Positions 9,766 through 18,088 of a stretch of DNA of 64,000 nt are shown here, one piece after another (the first letter of the stretch is position 1; each line of letters begins with the position of its first letter). The notes below the pieces were generated by a model. It saw nothing but the letters and a program-made list of their open reading frames with translations. It was not told the DNA's origin and did not search any database. Both the position numbers and the translations under genes were made by a program. Origin of the DNA: Streptomyces cyaneofuscatus (lineage in GTDB: Bacteria > Actinomycetota > Actinomycetes > Streptomycetales > Streptomycetaceae); NCBI RefSeq assembly GCF_000718135.1, contig NZ_JOEM01000001.1, positions 682,001 through 746,000 of the forward strand, read 5' to 3'.

Positions 9766-10779
9766 ATGGAGCGTGATGTACGTCTGTTGCCCAAGGCCCA
9801 CCTGCACCTGCACTTCACCGGGTCGATGCGGCCCACCACCCTGCTCGAACTCGCCGACAAGTACGGGGTCCACCTCCCCGACGCGCTGACCGGCGGCGAG
9901 CCGCCGAAGCTGCGGGCGACCGACGAGCGCGGCTGGTTCCGCTTCCAGCGGCTCTACGACATCGCCCGGTCCTGCCTGAGGTCCCCCGAGGACATCCACC
10001 GCCTGGTCCGCGAGAGCGCCCAGGAGGACGTCGCGGACGGTTCCGGCTGGCTGGAGATCCAGGTCGACCCCACCTCGTACGCCCCGCTGCTCGGCGGACT
10101 GATCCCGGCGATCGAGATCATCCTCGACGCGGTGGACAGCGCCGCCCGGGACACCGGTCTGGGGATGCGCGTGGTGATCGCCGCGAACCGGATGAAGCAC
10201 CCGCTGGACGCCCGGACCCTGGCGCGGCTGGCCGTGCGGTACGCGGACCGGGGCGTCGTCGGCTTCGGGCTCTCCAACGACGAGCGGCGCGGGATGGCCC
10301 GTGACTTCGACCGGGCCTTCGCCATCGCCCGGGAGGGCGGCCTGCTGGCGGCCCCGCACGGCGGGGAGCTCGCGGGCGCCTCCAGCGTGCGCGACTGCCT
10401 GGACGACCTGGACGCCTCACGCATCGGCCACGGGGTCCGGGCGGCCGAGGATCCCCGGCTGCTGGAGCGGCTGGCCGAGCGCCAGGTGACCTGCGAGGTC
10501 TGCCCGTCCTCCAATGTGGCGCTCGGCGTCTACGAGAAGGCCGCCGATGTCCCCTTGCGCACTCTGTTCGACGCGGGGGTGCCGATGGCGCTGGGCGCGG
10601 ACGACCCGCTGCTGTTCGGATCCCGGCTGGCCGCGCAGTACGAGCTGGTCCGCCGCGACCACGGGTTCACCGACGCGGAGCTGGCCGAGCTGGCCCGCCA
10701 GTCGGTACGCGGATCGGCGGCGCCCGTGGACGTACGGGACAAGCTGCTGTCCGGGATCGACGACTGGCTGGCTAGCTGA
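9766..10779 (+). CDS. add: Adenosine deaminase family protein
   Basis: The enzyme deaminates adenosine or deoxyadenosine to inosine in purine salvage, with a zinc ion in a TIM barrel. The 337-residue product shows the zinc motif KAHLHLHFTGSMRP near its N-terminus, the catalytic segment APHGGELAG, GHGVRAAEDP, and the late Asp-Asp motif GADDPLLFGS, so all key residues are present. I place the start at ATG 9766 (MERDVRLLPKAHLH); a GTG at 9748 would add six residues. Its last 8 bases overlap the convergent TetR gene. Confidence 0.92.
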   Translation: MERDVRLLPKAHLHLHFTGSMRPTTLLELADKYGVHLPDALTGGEPPKLRATDERGWFRFQRLYDIARSCLRSPEDIHRLVRESAQEDVADGSGWLEIQVDPTSYAPLLGGLIPAIEIILDAVDSAARDTGLGMRVVIAANRMKHPLDARTLARLAVRYADRGVVGFGLSNDERRGMARDFDRAFAIAREGGLLAAPHGGELAGASSVRDCLDDLDASRIGHGVRAAEDPRLLERLAERQVTCEVCPSSNVALGVYEKAADVPLRTLFDAGVPMALGADDPLLFGSRLAAQYELVRRDHGFTDAELAELARQSVRGSAAPVDVRDKLLSGIDDWLAS

Positions 10780-11362
10780 TTCCGGCCAGCAGGGTGCGGG
10801 CGAGCGAGGCGGCGAACGCGTCCAGTGGCTGCGGGGGCGTCCCGCCGGGGAGCGCGTCGTAGGCGAAGGCCCGCTGGGCGCAGGCGCCGAGCAGGAGTGA
10901 GGCGGCCGCGTAGGTGTCGGCGTCCGCTCGCACCCGGCCCGCGCGCTGTTCGGCGCGGAGGTACGCGTCGAGCCCCTGGATGGGCAGGTGGGGGCCGGCC
11001 CCGAGCTCCCGCAGCCCTTGTTCGTGGCGCCGCTTGAGCTGCGGTTCGGCGTACAGGGACGCGGCCATGGGGAACGTCTGCTCGTAGAAGAGCGCGGCCT
11101 GCCGGGCGACCTCGGTGAGGTTGGCCTCGACGCCGCCCTCCCCCGGGACCAGGTCCCCGAGCAGCCCCCCGAGCTTCGGCAGCCGCTCCTTGAGGACGGT
11201 CACGAAGAGCTCCTCCTTGCTGGGGAAGTACTTGTAGAGCGCCGCCTCCGAGCAGCCGGCCGCCCGCGCGATCTCCTTGGTGGTGGTCCGGGCGAGGCCG
11301 ATGGAGCCCATCAGTTCGTGGGCGGCGTCGACGATGCGCACGCGGGCCGGCTTCGGCTCCAT
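10772..11362 (-). CDS. TetR-family transcriptional repressor
   Basis: This 196-residue protein has an N-terminal TetR helix-turn-helix (residues about 8-55: RIVDAAHELMGSIGLARTTT, then EIARAAGCSEAALYKYF) and a divergent all-helical ligand domain. It is transcribed away from the NAD(P)-binding protein gene at 11448, with a perfect inverted repeat between them, so it most likely represses both itself and that neighbour. The inducer is not predictable. Convergent 8-bp overlap with add is unusual but small. Confidence 0.92.
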   Translation of the reverse strand: MEPKPARVRIVDAAHELMGSIGLARTTTKEIARAAGCSEAALYKYFPSKEELFVTVLKERLPKLGGLLGDLVPGEGGVEANLTEVARQAALFYEQTFPMAASLYAEPQLKRRHEQGLRELGAGPHLPIQGLDAYLRAEQRAGRVRADADTYAAASLLLGACAQRAFAYDALPGGTPPQPLDAFAASLARTLLAGIS

Positions 11363-11399
11363 AAAGGGCTCTCCTGCGGCTTGACGGGTGGATGATCAG

Positions 11400-11422
11400 T
11401 CACTCACCTTAGAGGTGAGTGA
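11400..11422. promoter_or_regulatory. TetR operator between divergent genes
   Basis: Perfect 9-base inverted arms TCACTCACC and GGTGAGTGA flank TTAGA. The site sits 37 bases before the TetR start and 25 before the divergent gene, where binding would block both promoters. This is the classic geometry for a TetR autorepressor. Confidence 0.8.
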
Positions 11423-11447
11423 ACACCCACCCACCTGAGGAGGGCGC

Positions 11448-12083
11448 ATGCGGCTGACGGTGTTCGGAGCGACCGGGGGTGTCGGCCGGGAGATCGTGGG
11501 CCAGGCGCTCGCGGCGGGCCACGAGGTGACGGTCGTGGTCCGCGACCCGGCGAGGCTCCCGGAGGCGTTCGACGCCCGGGCGCTGGGCGGGGCCGTGCCG
11601 CTGGACGACCCGGCGGCCGTGCGTGCGGCGGTGGCGGGGCGGGACGCGGTGCTCTCGGGGCTCGGCTCGCGCAGCCGGAAGGCGGACGGGGTCGCCGAGC
11701 GGCTGACCGGGCGGATCGTCGACGCGATGGAGGCCGAGGGGGTGCGCCGGCTAATGGTGGTGAGCGCGGTCCCGGTCGGGCCGGTACCGGCCGGTGAGCC
11801 CTTGGTGGACCGGCTGGCACGCAAGGCGATCGGCGCGGTTCTGGCGGACCTGTACGCGGACCTCGCACGGATGGAGGCGGCCCTGGAGCGCAGCGCCACG
11901 GACTGGACCTCCGTACGGCCTCCGAAGCTGACGGACGGGCCGTGCACGGGCGTCTACCGCGCGGTGGTGGGCGGCGCGCCCGTCAGCAGCCGGTCCATCT
12001 CCCGGGCCGATGTGGCGCACGCGATGCTCGGGCTGATCGACGACCCGGCGGCCGTGCGGCAGGGCGTGGGCATCGCCTACTGA
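11448..12083 (+). CDS. NAD(P)-binding Rossmann-fold protein (NmrA/SDR-like)
   Basis: The 211-residue product starts MRLTVFGATGGVGREIVGQA, an extended-SDR dinucleotide motif (GATGGVG). It contains the common VVSAVPVGP segment of NAD(P)-dependent epimerase-like proteins but no complete YxxxK catalytic pair that I can identify. The start ATG is preceded by GAGGAGG. It is probably an oxidoreductase or redox-sensing protein controlled by the divergent TetR repressor. Substrate unknown. Confidence 0.85.
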   Translation: MRLTVFGATGGVGREIVGQALAAGHEVTVVVRDPARLPEAFDARALGGAVPLDDPAAVRAAVAGRDAVLSGLGSRSRKADGVAERLTGRIVDAMEAEGVRRLMVVSAVPVGPVPAGEPLVDRLARKAIGAVLADLYADLARMEAALERSATDWTSVRPPKLTDGPCTGVYRAVVGGAPVSSRSISRADVAHAMLGLIDDPAAVRQGVGIAY

Positions 12084-12095
12084 GCTGCCTCATAA

Positions 12096-12156
12096 GGTCA
12101 CGCGCACGCTTATAGGGTCACGTACACGCTTTACAGGGGCGCGCGCACGCTTACAG
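12096..12156. repeat. Three degenerate 20-21 bp tandem repeats at the murB 3' end
   Basis: Units 12096-12115, 12116-12136 and 12137-12156 follow the pattern GGTCACGCGCACGCTTAYAG with a few changes. The third copy supplies the murB stop codon (TTA on the plus strand at 12151-12153). They fill the gap between two convergent genes. No hairpin or known family recognised. Confidence 0.75.
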
Positions 12157-13206
12157 GGCGACGCCGACCGTCACCGGCTCGTTGACCAGGGTGACGCCGA
12201 AGGCCGCGTGGACCCCGGCGACGACCTCACGGGCCAGCGCGAGGAGGTCCTCGGTGGTGGCCTCGCCGCGGTTGGTGAGGGCGAGGGTGTGCTTGGTGGA
12301 GATCCGGGCCGGGCCGCTGCCGTACCCCTTGGTGAAGCCGGCCCGGTCGATCAGCCAGGCCGCCGAGGTCTTGGTGCGGCCGTCCCCGGCGGGGAACGCC
12401 GGGGGCGTCACGTCCGGGCCGAGGCGCTCGTGGACCCGCGCCAGGAAGTCCTGGAACGCGGCCTCGTCGAGGATCGGGTTGGTGAAGAAGGAGCCCGCGG
12501 ACCAGGTGTCGTGGTCGTCCGGGTCCAGCACCATGCCCTTGCCGGCGCGCAGCTTCAGCACGGTCTCCCGGGCGGCGGATGCGGCGACGCGCTCGCCCTG
12601 CTCGACGCCCATGGCCCTGGCCGTCTCCGGATACGCGAGGGGCGCGGAGAGGCCGCCCGCCTCCTCCAGCTCGAAGCGGACCCGGAGCACCACGAAGCGG
12701 TCGGGCTCCGCCTTGAAGCGGCTGTGCCGGTACGAGAAGGAGCACTCCGCGTTCGGAAGGGTCACCGTCTCCCGGGTGTGCCGGTCGTAGGCGACGACCT
12801 CCGTGATGGTGGAGGACACCTCCTGCCCGTACGCCCCGACGTTCTGGATGGGCGTCGCGCCGGCCGAGCCGGGGATGCCGGCCAGGCACTCGATGCCCGC
12901 GAGGCCCGCCTCCACGGTCCGGGCGACGGCATCGGTCCAGACTTCCCCGGCCGCCAGCTCCAGCGACGTACCGGAGAGCGTGAACCCCTTGGTGGCGATC
13001 CGCAGCGCCGTGCCGTCGAAGCCCTTGTCGCCGATGACCAGGTTGGAGCCGCCGCCGATGACCAGCAGCGGGGTGCCGCTCGCGTCGGCCTCGGCCACGG
13101 CGGCGACCACCTCGGCGTCGGTGGTGGCCGTCAGGAGCCGGGTGGCGGGGCCGCCGAGCCGGAAGGTGGTCAGGGGGGCGAGGGGGGCATCGTGGAGTTC
13201 CTGCAC
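12151..13206 (-). CDS. murB: UDP-N-acetylenolpyruvoylglucosamine reductase
   Basis: MurB uses NADPH and FAD to reduce enolpyruvyl-UDP-GlcNAc to UDP-MurNAc, a cytoplasmic step of peptidoglycan synthesis. The 351-residue product has the FAD-binding segment LLVIGGGSNLVIGDKGFDGT, then ECLAGIPGSAGATPIQNVGA, the type-I residues SYRHSRFK, and a C-terminal ISTKHTLALTNRG. The serine region SAGSFFTNPI supplies the active-site proton donor. The start is GTG at 13204-13206 (MQELHDAPLAPLTTFRLGG). The upstream ribosome binding site is weak. Confidence 0.95.
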   Translation of the reverse strand: MQELHDAPLAPLTTFRLGGPATRLLTATTDAEVVAAVAEADASGTPLLVIGGGSNLVIGDKGFDGTALRIATKGFTLSGTSLELAAGEVWTDAVARTVEAGLAGIECLAGIPGSAGATPIQNVGAYGQEVSSTITEVVAYDRHTRETVTLPNAECSFSYRHSRFKAEPDRFVVLRVRFELEEAGGLSAPLAYPETARAMGVEQGERVAASAARETVLKLRAGKGMVLDPDDHDTWSAGSFFTNPILDEAAFQDFLARVHERLGPDVTPPAFPAGDGRTKTSAAWLIDRAGFTKGYGSGPARISTKHTLALTNRGEATTEDLLALAREVVAGVHAAFGVTLVNEPVTVGVAL

Positions 13207-13220
13207 GGGGACAAGAGTAC

Positions 13221-13257
13221 GGTCCGTGGCTCCGCCGCTCGGGCGGGGCCACGGACC
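13221..13257 (-). terminator. Terminator after the dehydratase pair
   Basis: A 16-base stem (13221-13236 with 13242-13257, one mismatch) and five-base loop lie between the end of the MaoC-like gene and the murB start on the same strand. It should stop read-through into murB. Confidence 0.7.
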
Positions 13258-13357
13258 GTACAAGGTTCCGCGTGACCTGTAAGGCAGGCGCGAGGACCGG
13301 ACAGCTTCCGCGTGACCCACAGGGGAGCGCGAAAGCCGTACAGCCGGCGCGTGGCCC

Positions 13358-13786
13358 TCAGGCGAGCCGGACGACGGCGCGGGACATGCCCAGCACCTTC
13401 TTGCCGTCGCACACGGCCACCAGGTCCACCCGGACCAGGTTGTCCTCCAGCTTGGCCGCGACCTTGCCGCTGACCTCGATCAGCGCGCCCTTGTCGTCGT
13501 TGGGCACGACGACCGGCTTGGTGAACCGCACCCCGTAGTCGACGACCGCGCCCGGGTCCCCGGCCCAGTCGGTGACCACGCGGATCGCCTCGGCCATGGT
13601 GAACATGCCGTGGGCGATCACATCCGGCAGCCCGACCTCGACCGCGAACTTCTCGTTCCAGTGGATCGGGTTGAAGTCGCCCGACGCACCGGCGTACCGC
13701 ACGAGCGTCGCCCGCGTCACCGGGAACGACTGCGCGGGCAGCTCCGTACCGACCTCGACCGACCCGTAGGAGACCTTCGCCGTCAT
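13358..13786 (-). CDS. MaoC-like hot-dog dehydratase subunit (HadB-like)
   Basis: This 142-residue hot-dog fold protein carries the hydratase-2 motif DFNPIHWNEKFA with the catalytic Asp/His pair, followed by GLPDVIAHGMFTMA. Partnered with the next protein upstream it should form a heterodimeric (3R)-hydroxyacyl-thioester dehydratase similar to mycobacterial HadAB, acting in fatty-acid elongation. The ATG at 13784-13786 overlaps the upstream stop as TGATG, so the two subunits are translationally coupled. A GTG one codon earlier is possible. Confidence 0.88.
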   Translation of the reverse strand: MTAKVSYGSVEVGTELPAQSFPVTRATLVRYAGASGDFNPIHWNEKFAVEVGLPDVIAHGMFTMAEAIRVVTDWAGDPGAVVDYGVRFTKPVVVPNDDKGALIEVSGKVAAKLEDNLVRVDLVAVCDGKKVLGMSRAVVRLA

Positions 13787-14238
13787 CACGCCTCCTCGGC
13801 GGCGCGTGCCACCAGCTTCGTGAGCGCCGTGACGACCAGCTCGCCGGCCTCGTCGTGCACCTCGCCGCGGATGTCGACGATGTCGTTGCCCGCCATGGAC
13901 TTGATGGTCTCGATCGTGGAGGTGACCGTCAGCCGGTCCCCCGCCCGCACCGGACGCACGTAGGAGAACTTCTGGTCGCCGTGGACGACCCGGCTGTAGT
14001 CCAGGCCCAGCTGCGGGTCCTGGACGACCTCGCCGGCCGCCCGGTAGGTGATGGAGAAGACGAACGTGGGGGGCGCGATCACATCGGGGTGGCCGAGCGC
14101 GCGAGCCGCCTCCACGTCGACGTACGCCGGATGGGTGTCACCCACCGCCTCGGCGAACTCGCGGATCTTCTCCCGGCCTACCTCGTACGCCGGGGTGGGC
14201 GGATACGTCCGGCCCACGAAGGACTGGTCGAGCGCCAT
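13786..14238 (-). CDS. MaoC N-terminal-like dehydratase subunit (HadA/UPF0336 type)
   Basis: The 150-residue product starts MALDQSFVGRTYPPTPAYEV and has the family length of UPF0336 proteins. It keeps a hot-dog fold core (GDTHPAYVDVEAARALGHPD) but lacks the full hydratase catalytic pair, which its partner supplies. The start at 14238 has AGGAGGT nine bases upstream, better than the longer frame start at 14313. Transcribed just after rpmG and coupled to the HadB-like gene, it is probably the substrate-binding subunit. Confidence 0.87.
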   Translation of the reverse strand: MALDQSFVGRTYPPTPAYEVGREKIREFAEAVGDTHPAYVDVEAARALGHPDVIAPPTFVFSITYRAAGEVVQDPQLGLDYSRVVHGDQKFSYVRPVRAGDRLTVTSTIETIKSMAGNDIVDIRGEVHDEAGELVVTALTKLVARAAEEA

Positions 14239-14310
14239 GAGCTCGCTACCTCCTGCTGGAAATGACGAATAAGGGCACGCCCCTGCGCGGGGGACCACCC
14301 CGGACAACGA

Positions 14311-14343
14311 CACGAGGCCGCCCCCAGAGGGGACGGCCTCGTG
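14311..14343 (-). terminator. Terminator after rpmG
   Basis: A hairpin with a 10-base core (CACGAGGCCG with CGGCCTCGTG) extended by a G/C inner stem lies 13 bases past the rpmG stop, separating it from the dehydratase genes. Confidence 0.75.
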
Positions 14344-14355
14344 TACGAGCCTGAT

Positions 14356-14520
14356 TCAGCGCGTTTCGCGGTGCGCGGTGTGCGAGTTGCAGCGCGGGCA
14401 GTGCTTCTTCATCTCAAGACGGTCCGGGTTGTTACGCCGGTTCTTCTTGGTGATGTAGTTCCGCTCCTTGCACTCCACGCAGGCCAGCGTGATCTTCGGG
14501 CGGACGTCGGTGGCAGCCAC
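14356..14520 (-). CDS. rpmG: 50S ribosomal protein L33 (zinc-binding form)
   Basis: The 54-residue protein reads [20 protein letters not shown] and ends [17 protein letters not shown]. It has both CxxC pairs, so it is the zinc-dependent C+ paralogue; streptomycetes usually have a second, zinc-free L33 elsewhere under Zur control. The GTG start at 14518-14520 has AAGGAG eight bases upstream. It lies downstream of tRNA-Met and tRNA-Thr on the same strand, the conserved tRNA-rpmG-HadAB order. Confidence 0.95.
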
Positions 14521-14608
14521 GTGAGTGCTCCTTGGACGGACGATGGACGGATGAACGCATAAAAGAGTAGCCGATCGAAGGACCGACCCAACAATCGGCT
14601 ACCGTTAG

Positions 14609-14681
14609 TAGCGGTGACCGGACTTGAACCGGTGACACAGCGATTATGAGCCGCTTGCTCTACCGACTGAGCTACACCGCT
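14609..14681 (-). tRNA. trnM: tRNA-Met (CAT anticodon, elongator type)
   Basis: A 73-base cloverleaf with acceptor AGCGGTG paired to CACCGCT, discriminator A, D-arm GTAGCTCAGTCGGTAGAGC and anticodon loop CTCATAA. The A1-T72 pair is matched, unlike bacterial initiator tRNA where it is mismatched, so this is the elongator. No encoded CCA. Confidence 0.93.
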
Positions 14682-14726
14682 TTGATGATGAGTCCCCCCG
14701 CCGAAGCGGGGTTTCCCGATCACCAG

Positions 14727-14799
14727 AGCCCCAATGCGGAATCGAACCGCAGACCTTCTCCTTACCATGGAGACGCTCTACCGACTGAGCTATTGGGGC
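14727..14799 (-). tRNA. trnT: tRNA-Thr (GGT anticodon)
   Basis: A 73-base cloverleaf with acceptor GCCCCAA paired to TTGGGGC, discriminator T, and anticodon stem TCTCC/GGAGA around loop ATGGTAA, giving anticodon GGT. It lies 45 bases upstream of tRNA-Met and is probably cotranscribed with it. Confidence 0.93.
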
Positions 14800-15085
14800 G
14801 AGCGAGGAAGACATTACACGCTCTCCGGCCGATCGCCCAAATCCGTTTCGGCCCCACGCTCCGGCCGCCGGTCCGGGCTCGCCCACACCCCCTGATCAGG
14901 CCTTGATCCAGCCCGTGTCCGCTTCCGGACGGGCCCCTTCCCCGCGTCGGCGCGGGGGTACCGGTACGACTAATGGGCTCTTCCCGGAAGCCGCCGTGCC
15001 ACGCGTCGCGGACCCGGTCATGATCGACGGGACCACCTCCAGGCTCGACCGCTCCGCGCGGCCGTGCACCCCTCCCAGGAGCGCG

Positions 15086-16363
15086 ATGCCCGACAGCCGG
15101 CCGCGGCGGCCCGACGACAGCGCACCCGACAGCGCCGAAGCGGCCACCACCGACCCCGCCCCCGCCCTCGTCCTGAGCGGCGCCCGCCTGACCGACGGCC
15201 GCGCCGTCGACGTACGCCTGAGCGGCAGCCGTATCGAGGCCGTCGGCACCGCGGGCAGCCTCACCGCCCGGGGCCCCCGCATCGACCTGCGCGGCTACCT
15301 CCTGCTCCCCGCCCCGGCCGAGCCCCACGCCCACGGCGACACCGCCCTCACCGCCGATGGCGTCGGACCCGCCTCCGACCACCCCGAGGACATCCAGCGC
15401 CGCGCCACCGAGGCCGCCCTCCTCCAGCTCGGCCACGGCGCCACCGCCCTGCGCGCCCACGTCCGCATCGGCGACGTCCCGGGCCTCGCCGCGCTGGAGG
15501 CCGTCCTGCAGGCCCGGCGGGCCCTGCGCGGCCTGGCCGACCTGACCGCGGTCGCCGTCCCCCGCCTGCTCACCGGCATCGCCGGGGCCGACGGCCTCGC
15601 CATGCTCCGCGACGCCGTGAAGATGGGCGCCACGGTCGTCGGCGGCTGCCCCGACCTGGACCCCGACCCCACCGGCTACACCGCGGCCGTCCTGGAGGTC
15701 GCCGCCGAACACGGCCGTCCCGTCGACCTGCACACCGACGGCGACGACCCGGCCCGCCTCGCCCGCCTAGCCGCCATGGCCGGGGGCCTGCGCCCCGGCG
15801 TCACCCTCGGCCCCTGCGCCGGCCTCGCCCACCTCCCCCTGGAGACCGCGAGCCGGGCCGCCGACCAGCTGGCCGCCGCCGGGGTCACCGTCGTCTGCCT
15901 CCCCCAGGGGAGCTGTACGGTCTCAGAACGCCGCACGACCGCCCCCGTACGACTCCTGCGCTCCGCGGGCGTACGCGTGGCGGCGGGCAGCGGCGCACTG
16001 CGCGACACGGCCAACCCCGTGGGCCGCGGCGACCCGCTGGAGGCGGCGTACCTCCTCGCCTCGCAGCACGGCCTGCGCCCCGAACACGCCTACGCCGCGG
16101 TCTCCACCACCGCCCGCGCCGCCCTCGGTCTGCCCGACGTCCGCGTGGAGGCGGGCTTCCCGGCCGAACTCCTCGCCGTACGCGGTGAACAGCTCTCCGC
16201 CGCGCTCTCCCTCGCCTACAGCCGGATCGTCATCCATCGCGGCCGGATCGTCGCGCGCACCAGCGCCGTACGCGAGTACTGCGACTCCGACCCCGACGCG
16301 ATCGCCGGCCCCGATCTCCCCCGCCAGGGGCGACCCGACTCCGGTGGCGGGCCGGGGAGCTGA
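15086..16363 (+). CDS. Amidohydrolase-superfamily protein, cytosine-deaminase-like, with altered active site
   Basis: The 425-residue protein has the amidohydrolase layout: an N-terminal beta segment (PALVLSGARLTDGRAVDVRL), a barrel with PHAHGD, and a late beta region. The HxH metal motif and the His of DLHTDG are kept. However the Glu of the HxxE motif is Gly, the Ser-His motif is Gly-Pro (VTLGPCAG), and the metal-ligand Asp is Gly (AGSGALRD). These replace E217, H246 and D313 of E. coli CodA by my alignment, so deaminase activity is doubtful. The start ATG at 15086 has CAGGAG upstream; a longer frame begins at 14903. Confidence 0.75.
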   Translation: MPDSRPRRPDDSAPDSAEAATTDPAPALVLSGARLTDGRAVDVRLSGSRIEAVGTAGSLTARGPRIDLRGYLLLPAPAEPHAHGDTALTADGVGPASDHPEDIQRRATEAALLQLGHGATALRAHVRIGDVPGLAALEAVLQARRALRGLADLTAVAVPRLLTGIAGADGLAMLRDAVKMGATVVGGCPDLDPDPTGYTAAVLEVAAEHGRPVDLHTDGDDPARLARLAAMAGGLRPGVTLGPCAGLAHLPLETASRAADQLAAAGVTVVCLPQGSCTVSERRTTAPVRLLRSAGVRVAAGSGALRDTANPVGRGDPLEAAYLLASQHGLRPEHAYAAVSTTARAALGLPDVRVEAGFPAELLAVRGEQLSAALSLAYSRIVIHRGRIVARTSAVREYCDSDPDAIAGPDLPRQGRPDSGGGPGS

Positions 16364-16397
16364 GCACACGGCGGCCGTCGGGCGTACGGTCGGAGGT

Positions 16398-17054
16398 ATG
16401 CGCATTGTCATCGCAGGTGGACACGGACAGATCGCACTGCGGCTGGAGCGGCTGCTCGCCGCACGCGGGGATGAAGCCGTCGGGATCATCCGCAACCCCC
16501 AACAGAGTCAGGACCTCACCGATATCGGCGCCGAACCCGCCGTGCTGGACCTCGAATCGGCCTCCGTGGAGGAGACCGCGGAGGTGCTGCGCGGGGCCGA
16601 CGCGGCCGTCTTCGCGGCGGGCGCCGGACCGAACAGCGGCACCGCCCGCAAGGACACCGTCGACCGGGGCGCCGCCGTCCTCTTCGCCGACGCGGCCCAA
16701 GCCGCGGGCGTACGCCGGTACATCGTCGTCTCCTCCATGGGCGCCGACCCCGACCACCCCGGCGACGAGGTGTTCGACGTCTACCTGAGGGCGAAGGGCG
16801 CGGCGGACGCCGACGTACGCTCCCGCTCCGCGCTCGACTGGACGATCCTGCGCCCCGGGATGCTCACCAACGACGCGGGCAACGGACAGATCCAGCTCGC
16901 CGCGAAGACCGGGCGCGGCCCGATCCCGCGCGACGACGTCGCGGCGACGATCCTGGAGCTGCTGGACACCCCGGCGACGGCGGGTCTGACCCTTGAGGTC
17001 ATCTCGGGGAACGTGCCGGTCACGGTGGCCGTGAAGGACGTCGCGGGCAACTGA
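16398..17054 (+). CDS. NAD(P)H-binding NmrA-like oxidoreductase
   Basis: The 218-residue product begins MRIVIAGGHGQIALRLERLL, a Rossmann dinucleotide site, and contains YIVVSSMGADP and WTILRPGMLTND, typical of the atypical SDR family that includes flavin-reductase-like and NmrA-like proteins. The ATG at 16398 is preceded by GGAGGT almost without spacing, which is unusual; the next suitable in-frame start would cut the Rossmann motif. It ends just before a strong bidirectional hairpin. Confidence 0.87.
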   Translation: MRIVIAGGHGQIALRLERLLAARGDEAVGIIRNPQQSQDLTDIGAEPAVLDLESASVEETAEVLRGADAAVFAAGAGPNSGTARKDTVDRGAAVLFADAAQAAGVRRYIVVSSMGADPDHPGDEVFDVYLRAKGAADADVRSRSALDWTILRPGMLTNDAGNGQIQLAAKTGRGPIPRDDVAATILELLDTPATAGLTLEVISGNVPVTVAVKDVAGN

Positions 17055-17094
17055 CGGAGCGGCCGACCACTGCCGGAAACTGTCGTGAACGAGG

Positions 17095-17127
17095 AAGCCC
17101 CCGACCAGAAGGACTGGTCGGGGGCTT
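17095..17127. terminator. Bidirectional terminator between oxidoreductase gene and tRNA-Tyr
   Basis: A perfect 14-base stem (17095-17108 with 17114-17127) with loop AAGGA lies between the end of the plus-strand oxidoreductase gene and the 3' end of the minus-strand tRNA-Tyr. It begins with AA and ends with TT, and can serve both. Confidence 0.85.
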
Positions 17128-17135
17128 CGTTCGCG

Positions 17136-17217
<82 letters not shown>

Positions 17218-17384
17218 TCGAACGACGCGTCGGATCTCCACTGGTGAGCTCCTTGGCGACGACGTAAACAATACCTGATGGCCAGGGGTGCTCCGCCACC
17301 TCATTGATCAGCAGCCGGACGGTGCGGCGGTGGCTAGGCTTTGCGCTGTATCCCACGCACATTCGACGCAAGGAGCCACACGTC

Positions 17385-17873
17385 ATGGCCGACTCCAGTT
17401 TCGACATCGTCTCGAAGGTCGAGCGGCAGGAGGTCGACAACGCCCTCAACCAGGCCGCCAAGGAGATCTCCCAGCGTTACGACTTCAAGGGCACGGGCGC
17501 CTCGATCTCGTGGTCCGGCGAGAAGATCCTGATGGAGGCGAACGGCGAGGAGCGGGTCAAGGCGATCCTCGACATCTTCCAGTCCAAGCTGGTCAAGCGG
17601 GGCATCTCGCTGAAGTCGCTGGACGCCGGTGAGCCGCAGCTCTCCGGCAAGGAGTACAAGATCTTCGCCACCATCGAGGAGGGCATCTCCCAGGAGAACG
17701 CCAAGAAGGTGGCGAAGATCATCCGCGACGAGGGTCCCAAGGGCGTCAAGGCCCAGGTCCAGGGTGACGAGCTGCGCGTCAGCTCGAAGAGCCGGGACGA
17801 CCTTCAGGCCGTGCAGGCGCTGCTGAAGGAGAAGGACCTCGACTTCGCCATCCAGTACGTGAACTACCGGTAG
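17385..17873 (+). CDS. YajQ family cyclic di-GMP/nucleotide-binding protein
   Basis: The 162-residue protein starts [20 protein letters not shown] and ends [10 protein letters not shown], matching the YajQ (UPF0234) family in length and both termini. It has two ferredoxin-like domains. Members bind c-di-GMP or nucleic acid in other bacteria; the role in Streptomyces is not known to me. The ATG is preceded by AAGGAG at about 17370. It is divergent from tRNA-Tyr with no obvious partner gene. Confidence 0.93.
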   Translation: MADSSFDIVSKVERQEVDNALNQAAKEISQRYDFKGTGASISWSGEKILMEANGEERVKAILDIFQSKLVKRGISLKSLDAGEPQLSGKEYKIFATIEEGISQENAKKVAKIIRDEGPKGVKAQVQGDELRVSSKSRDDLQAVQALLKEKDLDFAIQYVNYR

Positions 17874-18088
17874 CCGGTAGGACGACTCGTGAGCGAGAAG
17901 GGGCACGCCGTCGGGGGCGATCTCGACGGGGTGCCTCTCCGCGTTCATGGGGGTGCGCCCGAATCCGGTGCGCCTGGCTCCGTGTCCGAAAACCGCCGGT
18001 GGTGGGGGCGGGGTGCGGAGCAGACTGGCCGGTGCGGGCCCGGGTTCGCCAGGTCCGCGGTCCGTGTCGGTAAGGGAAGTGAGCGGTC

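Noticed and set aside
14609..14799. Mobile element insertion at the tRNA-Met/Thr pair
   Set aside because: No integrase, no partial tRNA duplication and conserved neighbours on both sides.
15064..16188. 374-codon Arg/Pro-rich frame
   Set aside because: A plus-one shadow of the amidohydrolase gene with composition unlike real proteins.
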